From Amoebophrya sp. A120 (taxonomy: Eukaryota > Sar > Dinophyceae > Syndiniales > Amoebophryaceae), in NCBI GenBank assembly GCA_905178155.1, contig CAJINV010000003.1:6415985-6479984 (forward strand): a stretch of 64,000 bases of DNA, given 5' to 3'. The notes below the pieces were generated by a model, which ran no database searches, was not told the DNA's origin, and saw only the letters and a program-made list of their open reading frames with translations. A program made the position numbers and the translations under genes. Below are positions 24,301 through 37,678 of this stretch, in pieces. The stretch's first letter is position 1, and each line of letters begins with the position of its first letter.

Positions 24301-27300
24301 TCGTGAACAACATCATGATCGAGGGCTTCGTCTCGGTGATCGCGGTCTCTTTGCAGTACCTGTGCGAAATCTTGGACCCGCTGATTATTTCCCGGCACGA
24401 CGTCCAGCCCCTGTTCGACATCAAAATCGAACTTGACCCGAGCAGCGGCGAGATCGTGTTCGACCCGCCATTTGCGCCCAAGGAAAAAGACGGCGTTGCG
24501 CTCCGGGGCACAATCAACGGCTGGCTCAAGGACTTCTTCGCCATGGCGGCGGTGACGATGCCGCGCTTGGATACGGGTACCGGGGATTATTTGAACGAGA
24601 TGAAGGAACACTTTCAGATGCAATGCCTGTTGTCCCTTGTCTTTGAACTGATCGACAACACGGAGATGAAGTGCATCGATTACCGGCAGACGTTCATGCA
24701 GCACAGCTTTTTGTGGAAGGAGTCTTTGGAGGAGACCTTCGCCGACTTTTTGCTGGACGGCGCGAAGGACTTGGTGAACCCGGAAGTCGAGGACGGCATG
24801 GACTTTCACACTCTGATGGACACGGCCGGAATTGATATGGGTCCCAAGATCCCGCCCTTCGAGCGGTTCGATGAGCAGATCACGCGGTTCAAGCGTCTGA
24901 AAGAGGAAATTGCGGGGACCAAGACCCCCGTGGACATCCACTGGCTGCGGATCAATTCTCAGCCCGTGAAGATCAATTTGGTGCAGTACGTCGCAAAGTG
25001 GGAGGAGAAGTATTCGATGTACCTCCACAGCTACGTCGAGCAAAGAATCGTGCAGTTGATGGGTTTCATCAACAACGTGCAAAAGGGTTTGACCGAGATC
25101 TCGCCGGCGGACGACCCGGAAAATTCCAAACTTCTGTACCAGACCATGACGCACATCCGCGATGTAAAATTTTTGCAAGGCCCACTGAAAACACTCTTCG
25201 AACCCATCCGCCAGGGGTGCAACCTGTTGCGCAAGCACGGCGTCCCGGTTGCCGAGGAACACTTGATCGAGCTGGAGGCGGCGCCGGCCAGATGGGAGGA
25301 GGTGATTCGTGCCGCGTTCGACGAACGTGAGCGGATTTTGCCCTTGCAAAACGTCGAGATGCTGAAGATCCGTCACACCATTGATTCCTTTGGCTCCACC
25401 GTCGGCGACTTTCGTACCCAGTTCCGGGCGGAGTGCCCGTTCGACCACGGCCGGTTCTTGGATTTGCCGATTCCGGAGGAGCTGCAGGCGGAGATCGATG
25501 AGGCAGCCAACTCGCAGGACGCGCAAAAGTTGATTGACGCGTTTGAGTCGGAAGGCTACGACCGCGCTTACCAAACGCTAGATGACTATTACGTGAAGAC
25601 GCACGAGATCCAGAAGACCGCGAAGGAGTACAATAACTTGGAGATTTTGTTCGACATCTCGGTGTCGAACTACAGAAGCCTGAAGGAGTCGCTGGACGAT
25701 CTTGGCTTGTTGAAGAACTTGTGGGATACGATTTCTATGATAAAGACCACCTTCAAGGAGTGGAACACCACACTGTGGGATAAGATCAACACGGACGATT
25801 TGATGCAGCGAGTGAAAGAATTCCAGATGCAGATGAAGGTGATGCCGAAGGGTATGCGCACCTGGCCGCTGTACAACTGGCTCGTCGATCAGGTGAAGAA
25901 CATGGCGACGGTGCTTCCCTTGATTAACGACCTGCGTTCCGACACCATGCGAGACAGGCACTGGACTATGATTATGGCGGTTACGGGTAAGCACTTCGAG
26001 AAGGGCCCGAACTTCTGCTTCCGCGACTTGCTCGTTTTGAACTTGCACCATTTCGCCGATGACGTGTCCGAAATCGTGGATCAGTCCGCAAAGGAGGCCA
26101 AGATTGACAAGAAGTTGACCATCATCCGTAACACGTGGAGCAAAATGGAGATGCGGTTCAACATGTCCAACCCGGATGTGCCGCTGTTGGAGGAGTTAGG
26201 CGAGACTGTCGAGATTTTGGAGGCCCACAGTTTGGAAATGGTCGGCATGACGTCCCAGGGTCGTTTCATCGAGTTCTGTCAAGCGGTGGTGGACGAGTGG
26301 TCCGCGAAATTGAGAACCATCGATGCTGTCGTGGACATCTGGCAAAAGGTGCAGCTGAATTGGTCGCGGTTGGAGCCCATTTTTATGCAGTCCGACGATA
26401 TCCGATCGCAGCTGCCAGACGAGTCGAAAAGATTCGAGGCGGTCGATGGAAAATGGAAGGAGTTGATGTTAGACGCGTCCCAATCCACCATGCTGGTCGA
26501 GATCTGCTGCGCAGAGGGACGGCTGGATGCTCTGCGCGAGATCCACGACACAATCGAGACGTGCGAGAAGGCTCTGAACGATTACCTCGAACAGAAGAAG
26601 AAAGCGTTCCCGCGCTTCTACTTTGTGGCGAACCAGGCGCTGCTGGATATTCTCTCGAACGGTAACCGCCCCCTAAAGGTTGCAGCGTATTTGGGTGATG
26701 TATTCGACGCCACCAAGACCTTGGACTTTTCGAAGTCTCCCGATGACGGCAAGATCGGTTGCGGTATGGTCGCGAAGGATGGTGAGTATGTGGCGTTCCA
26801 TGAAGATTTCACCCTTACCGGTGCTGTGGAGACGTACCTCTACAACCTGGAAGGTCATGTGAGATTAGTGTTGCGCGATCAGATGGAAGTTGCCCGCGGC
26901 ACCGCGGAGAACTGGGAGATCGACAATCCCCGAGAATTCTGGCTGGAACCGTACTGCGCACAAATAGCGCTCCTGATCACGATGATGGTGTGGACCGAGG
27001 AGACCGGTCGCGCGTTTGAGGAGATCGAAGCGGGAAGTGAGACCGCGATGAAGGATTACAAACGCGTTTGCGACGACCGGATTGAGAAGTTTATTATTCG
27101 TGTGCAGACCGACTTGTCTCCCGAACTCCGCGTGAAGATCATCACTGTGATTACCATCGATGTGCACGGCCGGGATGTCGTCGAGGGCTTCGTAAACAAG
27201 AAGATCATGGACGCCGCGGCCTTCGCGTGGCAGTCGCAGTTGAAGTTCTACATGGGACCAAAACCGCAGAACCCGCCGAGTCTGGTCAGTCTCACTCCGG

Positions 27301-30300
27301 ACGAGCTAAAGACGTGCTTTGTGAAGATCTGCGATTGGGTCACCGTCTACCTCTACGAGTACGTTGGAAACTGCGGTCGGTTGGTGATTACCCCACTGAC
27401 GGATAGGTGCTACATCACGCTGTCGCAGGCCTTGAACTTGACTCTCGGCGGCGCGCCGGCCGGCCCGGCCGGAACCGGAAAGACCGAAACCACCAAAGAT
27501 TTATGCCGCGCACTGGCTTTGCCGATCGTGGTGTTCAACTGCTCCGATCAGATGTCGTACTTGACGACTGCCAATATTTTTATGGGGCTGGCGCAGGTCG
27601 GTGCTTGGGGTTGTTTCGACGAGTTTAACCGGATCTCGATCGAAGTGTTGTCCGTGGTATCAACGCAATACAAAGCTATTCTCGATGCGATTCGTGAGAA
27701 CGCGAAGACGTTTCTGTTCATGGACGAGGAGATCAAGCTGATCGCGACGATTGGTGCATTTATCACCATGAACCCGGGTTACGCGGGGCGGACGGAACTG
27801 CCGGAGAACCTGAAGGCGTTGTTCCGCTCCTGCGCCATGATCGTGCCAGACTTGACCTTCATCTGCGAGAACATGTTGATGAGTGAGGGATTCGTGATTG
27901 CCCGTCCGCTGTCGCGTAAATTCGTGACTTTGTATGGTCTGTCCGCGGCACTGCTGTCCAAGCAGATGCACTACGATTGGGGTCTGCGTGCGGTCAAATC
28001 GCTGCTGCGTCAGGCGGGGAAGCTCAAGCGGAAGGAACCCGATGCGGATGAAAACCCGGTGCTGTGCCGTGCGCTGCGTGACTTCAATACCCCGAAGATT
28101 ACGACCATGGACATGCCGATCTTCCTGCGCTTGATCAAGGATCTGTTCACCGGCGTGTGGCCGGACCCCTTCGTGGATGTCGAGTTCACCAAGGTGTGCG
28201 CGGGCGTGATCAAGAAACGCGGTTTGCAAACGGACTCCTCCTTCGTCGTCAAGGTGGTCAGCCTGCTTGATATCCTGTTTGTGCGTCATTGCTGCTTCAT
28301 TATTGGTCCCGGTGGCTGCTCCAAGACGGAGGTGTGGAAGTCGTTGATGGCTGCGGTCAAGGAAATCGGCCAGGAGGGTTTGTGGGAACAGATTAACCCG
28401 AAGGCGATCACGCACTCCGAGTTGTACGGCTCCATGTCGAAGACCAAGGAGTGGAAGGATGGTGCCATCGCGGTTGTGATGCGGAACATGAGCAAGGAGA
28501 TGAACGGGTATAGAATTTTTCCAGATTACTTATTTTGATCATGGACATGATTTGAACAAAAATTTTGAATCATGCCAAACATGCTTTTTAGGCACGTTCC
28601 TTTTCAAGGGCAAACGATCATTCTGTTTGCAGAGGTGCTACAATTATCAAATGAGCAAACCCTTATCAGGTACAAACCAATCCATCAGCACCGCTGGGTC
28701 ATCCTTGATGGCGACATTGATGCGGAGTGGATCGAGTCGATGAACACGGTGATGGATGACAACAAGGTGCTCACGCTGGTCTCCAACGAACGTATCGCGT
28801 TCGCGCCCACCATGCGAATGTTGCTCGAGATCGAGAACATGAAGCACGCGTCTCCCGCAACCGTCTCCCGTGGTGGTGTGCTGTTCATCAACGAGACCGA
28901 TGTGGGCTGGAAGCCTTTTATGGAGTCGTGGCGTGAAAACCTAGATCAGGTTGCGCAGTCGACGTTTTACCTGTTGTTCGCGAATTACTTCGAGGCGAAC
29001 ATCGACTCCATCCGTAAAATGTTCGCGTTTTCGTGCCCGCTGCTCGACATGGGCTTCATCCAGTCCATCACGTGCATGATTGACGCTCTATTGAACAACA
29101 ACTCAAAGGAAAATATGGAAGCTTTGAAGCAGATGTCTGTCGACGATCAGAAGCTTGTGTACGAGGCCTACTTCATCTACGCCATGAACTGGGCCATCGG
29201 CGCATCCGTCGCGGATGACAAAGTGACTAACTATCGTAAGGCCTGGGGCTCCTTCTACAAGGGCATCGCCAAGGTAAAGTACCCCGAGGCTGGGAATCCC
29301 GAAGACTACCGGTTCGACACGGTGAACAAGGAGTGGGTGCACTGGGAGAACTTTGTCAAGCCCTATGAGCCGATTCCGGGCATCGAAGTGATGTACCAGA
29401 ACATCGTGGTGTCCGGCGTCGACATCGAGAAGTACAAGTACGTGCTCGACTTGCACATCAGCCGGTATAAACCAGTTTTGTACGTGGGTGTGCCCGGTAC
29501 GGGGAAGACCACGATCGTCAAGGATTACTTGACAGAAGTGAAGATCCGCCGCGACGACATGATGTCCTCCACGATTTGCAACAACAGTTACACATCTTCC
29601 TACGCCTTCCAGTCGATTTTGGTCTCATCTTTGGACAAGCGGACAGGACGAACCTATGGTCCGCCGAGCAACAAAAAGTGTATCTTCTTCGTCGATGACT
29701 TGAACATGCCAGCGATGGACAAGTACGACACGCAATCCGGTGCCATGTTGCTGCTGCAAATGCTCTCCTACATGCAGATCTACGACCGTGATGATTTTTC
29801 CATCAAAAAGGACCTGCAGGATATTCAGTTCGTGTGCTGCATGAACCCCAAGGCCGGTTCTTTCATGATCAACGACAGGCTCCAGAGGCACTTCACCGTC
29901 GTGACGACCTTCCTACCCACCGCGGAGTCCATCAAGGGCGTTTACGGGCCGATTGTGGATACTCACTTTAAGCAGGGCTTCCCGAAAAACATTCAAGACC
30001 TTGGGCCAGTGCTGGTGCAGGCCACAGTTGATGTGCTGCAGAACATTTTGAATACCCCGTGCTTCTTGCCCTCTGCTGCTAAGTTCCACTACCAGTTCAA
30101 CTTAAAGGATGCGGCCAACATCTTTCAGGGAATCGTATTCACGAACCCGGCCATGTTCAAAGATGGGCCGGCGAAGATGGCGCGCTGCTGGCTCCACGAA
30201 GCGAACCGGGTGTTCGGGGATCGACTTGTCTCGCACTCCGACGTTGCGGAGTTGCAGGCGATTCTGGAGAAAGTCCATGGAAAGCACATCGCCGCGATCG

Positions 30301-33300
30301 TCCCCAAGGACGAAATGTTCCAAGAGCCGTTGATCTGGACCACGTTCATGGCGGTGGCGGGCGGGAATGATAAGGTCTACTTGCCGATCAAGGACCTGGC
30401 GGCTCTACGCACGACGTTGGAAGACCAGCTGCGCCAGTACAATGAGGCCAACGCCGCCATGAACCTGGTGCTCTTCGAGGACGCCATGAAGCACATTTCC
30501 CGTATTTGTCGCATCATCGACTTCCCATGCGGCCACGCGCTTCTCGTCGGTGTCGGTGGTTCAGGTAAGCAGTCGCTCTCGTACCTGTCCTGCTTCATCA
30601 TGCAAATCACTGTGGTTCGTATCTTGGTCAATCAATCCTACGGGATGGCGGAGTTGAAGCTCGACCTGCAGGAGTTCTACAAAAAAGCCGCGGTGAAACC
30701 CGGAACGCCGCACGCGTTTCTGATGACGGACGGCCAGATCGCGGATGAGCGGTTTCTGGTGTACTTGAACGACATGCTTGCCTCCGGTAACATTCCGGAT
30801 CTGTTCACCCGCGAGGAGTACGACGCCCACCTGGGCGCGATCCGCAACCTCGCGAAGGCCGCCGGCGTACCGGACGACCGCGACGCACTGTTTCAATACT
30901 TCCTAGATCGGGTCAGGAAGAACCTGCACATGATTTTGTGCCATTCGCCTGTCGGTGACGACTTCCGAATTCGTGGGCGCAAATTTCCGGCCTTGATCTC
31001 GTGCATGGTAGTTGACGAGTTCATGGCGTGGCCGCGGGACGCATTGCAGGGTGTCGCTGCCCGGTTCTTAGAACCGATGATCGACAGTGGCAACTTTCCC
31101 ACGGATGAGATGATGACCACGGTGTGTGATAACATGGCGGAGGTGCACTTGTCGATTGATGTGGCGAATCAGCGCTACCTTGCGCAGGAGCGTCGCTACA
31201 ATTACACGACACCCAAGTCTTTTTTGGAGCTCATTTCTTTCTACATGGTCATGTTGAAAGACCGTCAGGCGAAGGTGACGGTCAATTTCGAGCGGTTGGA
31301 GAAAGGTCTGACTATTATGGAACAGGTGCAGGAGAAAGTCGAGGGTTTGAAAGAGGATCTAAAGGTGACTATGGTGCAAGTCGAGGAAAAAAAAACCGCC
31401 ACTGATGCGCTGATCGCACAGGTCACCGAGGCCACGGATAAGGCAAACATCGAGAAAGCCGCAGCGAACGAAGAAGCTGAGAAGACGAACGCCCTGGCCG
31501 CGGACGCAGCGGCGGTGAAAGCGCAGGCGGATGGGGAATTGTCCGAGGCTATGCCCGCGATGGAGGCTGCCAAGGAAGCGGTGAACTGCCTGACCAAGCC
31601 GGCCATCCAGGAGTTGAAATCGCTCGGTAAGCCGCCGGTCGAGTGTATCGACGTGTGTGCAGCGTGCGCGTTTTTGCTGAAGAACGAGAAGAAGAAGCTC
31701 GACTGGAAGGGCGCGCAGAAGATGATGAACAATCCTGGTGCGTTTCTGGATGAGATCTTAGCGTTCGATGCCAACAACATTCCCGACGAGGTACTGAAGA
31801 ATGTTGAGCCGGTGCTTGCGCAGCCGTTCTTCACCTACGACATCATGAAGGGGAAGTCCACCGCCGCGGCTTACTTGACCAACTGGGTGATCAACATTGT
31901 CGGGTACAATAAGATCTACAAGAAGGTGGCGCCGTTGATGGAGAAGGTCCGCATCGCAACGGAAACGAAAGAGAAGGCCGAAGCAAGTCTAGCGATTGTC
32001 ATGGCGCGGGTTAAAGAAGTGGAAGAGAAAGTCGCAAGCTTGAACGAAACGTTGAGCAACGCCGTGTCCGAGAAAGAAGCGGTCGAGGCGCAAGCGGCGG
32101 CTTGTTTGGAGAAGCTTGGTCTGGCGGAACGCTTGGTGAACGGGTTGGCGGATGAGTACAAGCGTTGGACCAACACGGTGAAGGACTTGAAGGAGTTAGG
32201 CCTTCTGTTGATCGGCGATTGTTTACTCGCTTCCGAGTTTGTCGGTTACATTTCGCCATTTTCGTCCAATTTCCGTTTGGACCTGTGGAAGAACCAATGG
32301 ATTCCCGATATCGAAGGGCGAAAGATCCCGATTTCGAAGGGGGTGGACCCGTTGAAGGTATCTGCTGCAAAAATTTGGAATTCAAAACTGACAGACTAGT
32401 TGGACGTCGTCCATGAGATGCAGAGGATCTGTCGTAGCACGCAGTAAAGTTGCGGTGCGCTATGCGCGAGTAAAGTAGAAACAAAATTTTTTGCATACGC
32501 CGCAATTTGTCCACACAGGTCTTGACCAACGAGGCCGAGATGGCTGGCTGGGCTAACGAGGGGCTCCCCGCTGATCGAGTTTCGCTGGAGAACGCCTCCG
32601 TGATCGTGTCTTGCGCCCGTTGGCCGTTGATGATCGATCCGCAGCTGCAGGGCGTGAAGTGGATTAAGCAGCGGTTCGGCGAGGACTTGACCACGATTCA
32701 ACTGAGTCAGAACAACTGGCTGAACAAGGTGGTGTACACGATTTCTATGGGTCTCACCCTGCTGATCGAAGCCGTCGGGTCCGAAATCGACGCGATCCTC
32801 GAGCCGCTGCTCGGGCGTGCGGTCATCAAGCGCGGCCGCTCGCAGTTCATCATCAAGCTCGGTGGTGAAGAGGTCGAGTACGACCCGAAGTTCAAGCTGT
32901 TTTTGCAGTCCAAACTGGCCAACCCGCACTACCGCCCGGAGATCGCGGCCCAGTGTACCATCATCAACTTCATCGTAACGCCGTCCGGTCTCGAGGACCA
33001 GATTTTGGCTATTGTCGTCAACATCGAGAAGCCGGAGCTGGAACAAAAGAAACAGGAACTGGTCAGGAAGCAAAACGAATTCAAGGTGACCCTGTCCCAA
33101 TTGGAGGACGACCTTCTCGCTCAGCTGTCCGCGGCGGATCCGGCCACGATTTTGGAAAACATGCCACTGATTGAAGGTCTGGAAGTGACGAAAGCCACCT
33201 CGGCCGAGATCAACGAGCAGGTACTTCAGTGTTTTTTTTTTGTGTGGTGGTCATTCTTTTTGCATTTACAAAAATCGCAAACCTCGCACACTCATGCATT

Positions 33301-36091
33301 GAGAGTCCGTTCCATAGCAAGTGTAAGTTACAATCAAACAGCTCTATTAAACACTAATCCTTCCACCTCTTCAATGAAATTATTTCAGGTGAAAATCGCG
33401 GTTGCGACCGAGATCAAGATCAATGAGTCCCGCGAAATGTACCGTCCGGCCGCGGCCGAGGGCTCCATGTTGTTCTTTTTGATCATCCAACTGTGCTTCG
33501 TCGAACACATGTACCAGTACAGTCTTGACGCGTTCCGTGGCTTCTTGGAAAAAGCAATTGACAAAGCGCCACAGGACGAGGATACCCGGGTCCGTGCGCT
33601 GCATTTGATCGACACCATCCGCATGGTCGTGTTCCGGTGGGTGAATCGAGGGCTCTTCGAGAGGCACAAGCTGATTTTCTGTGCGTTGTTGACCTTCCAA
33701 TTGTTTCAGAAGGGTGCTCTGAATGAGGATTACAACGCCACCTACATGGACTTTTTGCTGAAGGGTCCTGTCAAGCCGGGCATCGAAAACCCAATTGCCG
33801 AATGGTTGCCGAACACTGCGTGGTTCGCTGTCAACAAGCTCGTGGACTTGGAGGGATTCGATTCTTTTGCGCAGAACATGGAGAAGGACGCCCCGAATCG
33901 GTTTCGCGAGTGGTGCAACGAGCTCGCGCCAGAAGATGTGAAGTTACCGCTGGACTGGAAAAAGCTCGAGCAGGTTCCGTTCCAGAAACTGCTCGTCTTG
34001 CGCTGCCTCCGTCCTGACCGGATGACGATTGCTCTGACCGAATGGATCGTGAACGCTTTGCCGAACGGAAAGGAGTACGTCTTCTGCGACGGGTCCAGCT
34101 CCTTTTTCACGGTGTTATCCAATTCCTTCGAGGATTCTACCAACACGGTACCGATCTTCTTCATTCTGTCCCAAGGTGCAGATCCGGTGAAGGAGGTCGA
34201 GGCGATGGGTCGCAAAATGATCGGCTTGCAGCCCAACGTGAACTACCACAATGTCGCGATGGGACAGGGGCAGGACGTGGTCGCCATGGCGAAGCTGGAC
34301 ATGGGCCACAAGGAGGGGCATTGGGTTATGTTGCAGAACGTGCACTTGATGCCGTCGTGGTGTAAAGTTCTGGAGAAGACCCTCGATAACATGGCCATCG
34401 AGGGTTCGCACCCGAATTTCCGCTTGTTCCTCTCCGCCGATCCGTCGAACGGTATTCCGCCGGGTATTCTCGAACGGTCCATCAAATTGACCAACGAACC
34501 GCCGCAGGGGCTGCAGGCGAATCTGCGTCGTGCGTTCGCGCTGTTCACGAAAGAGGACTTCGACGACCGTGACGCGAAGGTGAAGGCGATTCTGTTCGGT
34601 CTGTGCCACTTCCATGCGATCATGTTGGAGCGGAAGAAGTTCGGGCCCATGGGCTACAACATGATGTACCCGTTCTCGAACGGTGACTTGCGCGATTCCG
34701 CTTCTGTCCTGTACAACTACCTCGAGGGCTCCTCTTCCGCGAAAATCCCGTGGGATGATCTCCGCTACATCTTCGGCGAGATTATGTACGGTGGACATAT
34801 CGTCGATGATTACGATCGGCGGCTGTGTGCAACGTACCTCGCCTACTTCATGCGCGACGACATTCTCGATGAGCTCCAACTTGTTCCCTACTGCGATAAC
34901 AAGCTGGTCTGGTTCACCCCTGCGTCTGGTTCTCCGCACGAGAAGGTGGTGGAACACTTGGAAACCATGCCAGCAGAATCCCCGCTCTTCTACGGGATGC
35001 ACCCGAACGCCGAGATCGGATTCCGCACGACGCAATGTAACCTCATGTTCGACACGCTGCAAAATCTCCGACCCAAAGAAGCTGCGGGTGATGGCGACGG
35101 AGCCACCGCCAGTCCGATGCAGATTGCGGAGCAGCTGTGCAATGAGATCTTCGAGGAGATCAAGGAGATCCGGTTCGCGGTGGAGGACACGAGCAAGGGT
35201 ATGAGCGAGGAGGAGAAGGGTCCTTACCAGTTTGTTTTCCTGCATGAGTGTCAGAACATGAACAATTTGATCGGCGAGATGGTCCGTGGTTTGGGGGAAC
35301 TGCAATTGGGTTTCAAGGGTGAGCTGCAGATGTCCGAACAGATGGAAGCGCTAGCGGATTCCTTGTTCAAGGAGAAGATCGCGCCGCGGTGGCAGAAACT
35401 CGGGTTCCCGACCACGCGCAACCTGGCGAATTGGCTGTCCAACTTGAAGGAACGTTGCGAGCAGCTGAACGACTGGATTGGCGACCCGCTCACGATTCCG
35501 AAGGTAGAGCGTGTTTGATATTTTTAACAGATAAGTAGTAGTTTGTGATGCATAATAAAGAACGTGCGGTAGAAACAACTCTTTTTTCTTTATGCAAGAC
35601 TGTTTCTCTTTTCGATTTCTATACGACGCACATACTCACGCCAGGTCGTCGACATCGCGAAGTTCTTTAACCCGCGTTCATTCCTGACCGCGATCAAGCA
35701 GCTCTGCTGTCAGCAGCAGCAACTGGAGCTCGACAAACTGGACATGTTCACCGAAGTTACGAAGCGCGAGAAAGGTCAGATGGACGCCCATGCCCGTGAC
35801 GGGTGCTACGTGTGTGGATTGTTCCTCGAGGGAGCACGATGGGACATCAATACGAATTCCATGGAAGAATCCAAGCCAAAGGAGATGTTCTGCAAGATGC
35901 CGGTCATCATCTGCAAGGCGGGATTGGCCTTGGATCGCGAAGAAAAGAATGTTTACATGTGCCCGACCTACTGCACGCCTGGCCGTCGGCCCGATTTCGT
36001 TTTCTTGGCTCAGTTGCGCACCAAGCAGCCGGGACAAAAGTGGATTTTGGGCGGAGTGGCGATGATTTTGGATATCGGTATTTCCATGTGA
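21301..36091 (+). CDS. Axonemal dynein heavy chain, outer-arm beta type, 7 exons
   Basis: Microtubule motor of flagellar outer arms; ATP hydrolysis in AAA1 drives the power stroke. Exons 21301-21570, 21742-22197, 22437-28507, 28670-32357, 32519-33220, 33389-35503 and 35645-36091 give exactly 4,582 residues. Order: N-terminal tail (DHC_N1), linker (DHC_N2), AAA1 P-loop GPAGTGKTETTKD near residue 1915, AAA2 GPGGCSKTEVW near 2197, AAA3 GVPGTGKTTIVKD near 2537, AAA4 GVGGSGKQSLSY near 2892. The stalk coiled coils and microtubule-binding tip follow (about 31280-32170), then AAA5-6 and a C-terminal domain. AAA1 text such as GAWGCFDEFNRISIEVLSVV, and FRSCAMIVPDL after it, resembles the DNAH9/11/17 beta class more than the gamma class. 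Introns of 141-239 bp are GT-AG. All walker lysines are present, so the motor looks intact. Confidence 0.95.
22198..22436 (+). repeat. Dynein intron 2 with two nested perfect inverted repeats
   Basis: A 239-bp phase-0 GT-AG intron. GGGCAACAAAT at 22221-22231 pairs perfectly with ATTTGTTGCCC at 22238-22248 (6-nt loop). CCCGCACCCGC at 22269-22279 pairs perfectly with GCGGGTGCGGG at 22393-22403. The other dynein introns do not show comparable arms. Confidence 0.75.
33221..33388 (+). other. Stop-free dynein intron 5
   Basis: GT-AG intron of 168 bp (donor GTACTTCAGT, acceptor TATTTCAG). Its length is a multiple of three and it has no in-frame stop. Retention would insert 56 residues rich in Phe, Ser and Leu after EINEQ and before VKIAVATEI. 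The flanking sequence is contiguous in other dyneins, so splicing is expected. Confidence 0.8.
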
Positions 36092-37589
36092 GGGTGAAAA
36101 TTAGAAAAAACTAGCGGAATTGAATAACAATAAAACGAAAATTTACAACGCACAAAATAAGTGGCATTCCGATAGACAAGGAGTCCACATGCGCGACCGA
36201 CTAGTAGTGCTACGTGGTATTAGGAAAAAACGGTTACTGACGACTGTGCTGGTTAAAAATTTGTTACACTAATTATTTGTGAAATCCTGAGGCTGCAGGC
36301 GGGCCATCGCCATCGGGAGAACTCACTGCACTACTACCTAATACCAGCGAGTCCGAGATACATTTGAGCTTTTATGTTTGTTTCCATTCTATTCTTATAT
36401 TCGAAATCTATTACAATCAGAATTCTATTCTTATATTCGAGATCTATTACAATCTATTTTTTGTTGTATTAAGGGCCAAAAGTAAAGCTAATCTCGTTTC
36501 GTGGTTAGCCCTGCCACAAGAACTGCAACTTCATTGCCGTTTCGGCACGATCTATTCAGAATCGGAAGATATTTTTTATGTTGTATTTGATGTTCGCGCG
36601 AGTGCGAACCCAAAAAACCTATCGGAATTAGGTTTGGTAAAAGTATTTTTAAATATGCGGAAGCAGGGACATTCTCTACCACCTCGAAAAAAGTTTGTCC
36701 TTGCGCATGCAGCAGTCGTAGCAGTAGGATTTTCTTCCCTAGGTGGAGGCAGAATCTTACGCGAAAAATGCAATATCTTCTCCTTTTCGATGTATTGAAA
36801 TTTATTTTACGCCGCTTGCCGACGGATGTAGGAGAACACGCGAATTACAGGTTGTGCACTCTTACGGATGTGCAAACGGAAGTAGGAGCTTGCTGCAGTC
36901 AGTGCGACGTTTGCTCTTACGCTTTGATCTAAGTACAGTAAAAATTGTTAATGGCTATATTTCTACATAATTATTTTATGCGGTGAATCAGACTTGCAGG
37001 TCTTAGAACTTAATTCTGCCCTTCTCCATCTGAGCGGGCAGCAGTTTTCAGAATCAGTTTCGCGCTAATTAAAAAGAGAAGGCTTGGCGACGTGATGGGT
37101 CGTTTTCTTCCTGTGTCGTTGTAGTGAAGCCTTTTCGAAAATTTCTTTTCTTGCTCAAGTTTCGTTATGAAAAAAAATTATCTTTGTACAGCTAAGTTTG
37201 ATCTAAGTTTGATTGGAAGTTCAAGTTTCAACGACATTGTTTCAAATATATTATGGCGAGAAGTTTCTACTGCACAGCAACGTCTTTCAATGAACAATAC
37301 TAGGTGTTTATTCTGTCGTGGTGCATTCCATCACAGAATGAAAGCTTGCATCGCCTGCTGCCCGTTGCTACAACTACGATGCGTTGGCTTTCTTGCCATC
37401 CCGAACCAGAAGAACCCATCGCCAGGGGTAATTTTCAGTAAAGATCAGAAATGATTCTTGCAGGTGTGCAATGAATGCAAAACTGAAACAAATATCAACC
37501 AACAGTCCGCGGTGTGCTTGGTAGCTTTGGAGTACCAGAGATGCGATCATGTTGCCATCCTCTATGTTCCTTCGTGCGAGAAAAGATCC
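36092..37589. other. AT-rich intergenic region
   Basis: About 1.5 kb of AT-rich sequence. ORFs such as 36364-36798 (+) have no protein-like features. The only structure seen is the 33-bp tandem repeat near 36.4 kb, annotated separately. The end of this interval leads into the spliced-leader relics. Confidence 0.5.
36386..36454. repeat. 33-bp direct repeat, two copies
   Basis: Copies at 36386-36418 and 36422-36454, separated by 3 nt, differ at one base (TCGAAATC versus TCGAGATC). AT-rich, no coding potential. Confidence 0.85.
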
Positions 37590-37640
37590 TCCGTAGCCAT
37601 TTTGGCTCAAGCCACTTTTCCGTAGCCATTTTGGCTCAAG
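37590..37640 (+). repeat. Two tandem genomic relics of the dinoflagellate spliced leader
   Basis: Complete 22-nt leader sequences (T followed by CCGTAGCCATTTTGGCTCAA and G) occupy 37590-37611 and 37619-37640, separated by the 7-nt CCACTTT. They sit 38 nt upstream of the start codon of an intronless gene. Neither copy is followed by the GT donor expected in a spliced-leader RNA gene. They are therefore best read as leaders captured from processed mRNA by reverse transcription and reinsertion, as known for dinoflagellate mRNA recycling. Two copies imply at least two rounds. Confidence 0.9.
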
Positions 37641-37678
37641 TAGAAAGGATCTCATCTCAGTCGAGGAAAAATATTGCG

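Noticed and set aside
24111-25574. Long minus-strand ORF opposite the dynein exon (487 codons)
   Set aside because: It mirrors the codon structure of the dynein frame, is His/Arg/Gln-rich and has no domain; it is a shadow ORF.
34115-35305. Minus-strand ORF of 396 codons over dynein exon 6
   Set aside because: It lies opposite perfectly conserved dynein sequence and is rich in Arg, His and Leu as shadow frames are.
36364-36798. Plus-strand ORF in AT-rich intergenic DNA
   Set aside because: It begins in the 33-bp tandem repeat, has noncoding composition and no recognisable protein features.
37590-37640. Spliced-leader RNA genes
   Set aside because: Neither leader copy is followed by a GT donor, and no Sm-binding site is seen; the arrangement fits captured leaders in a retrogene better.
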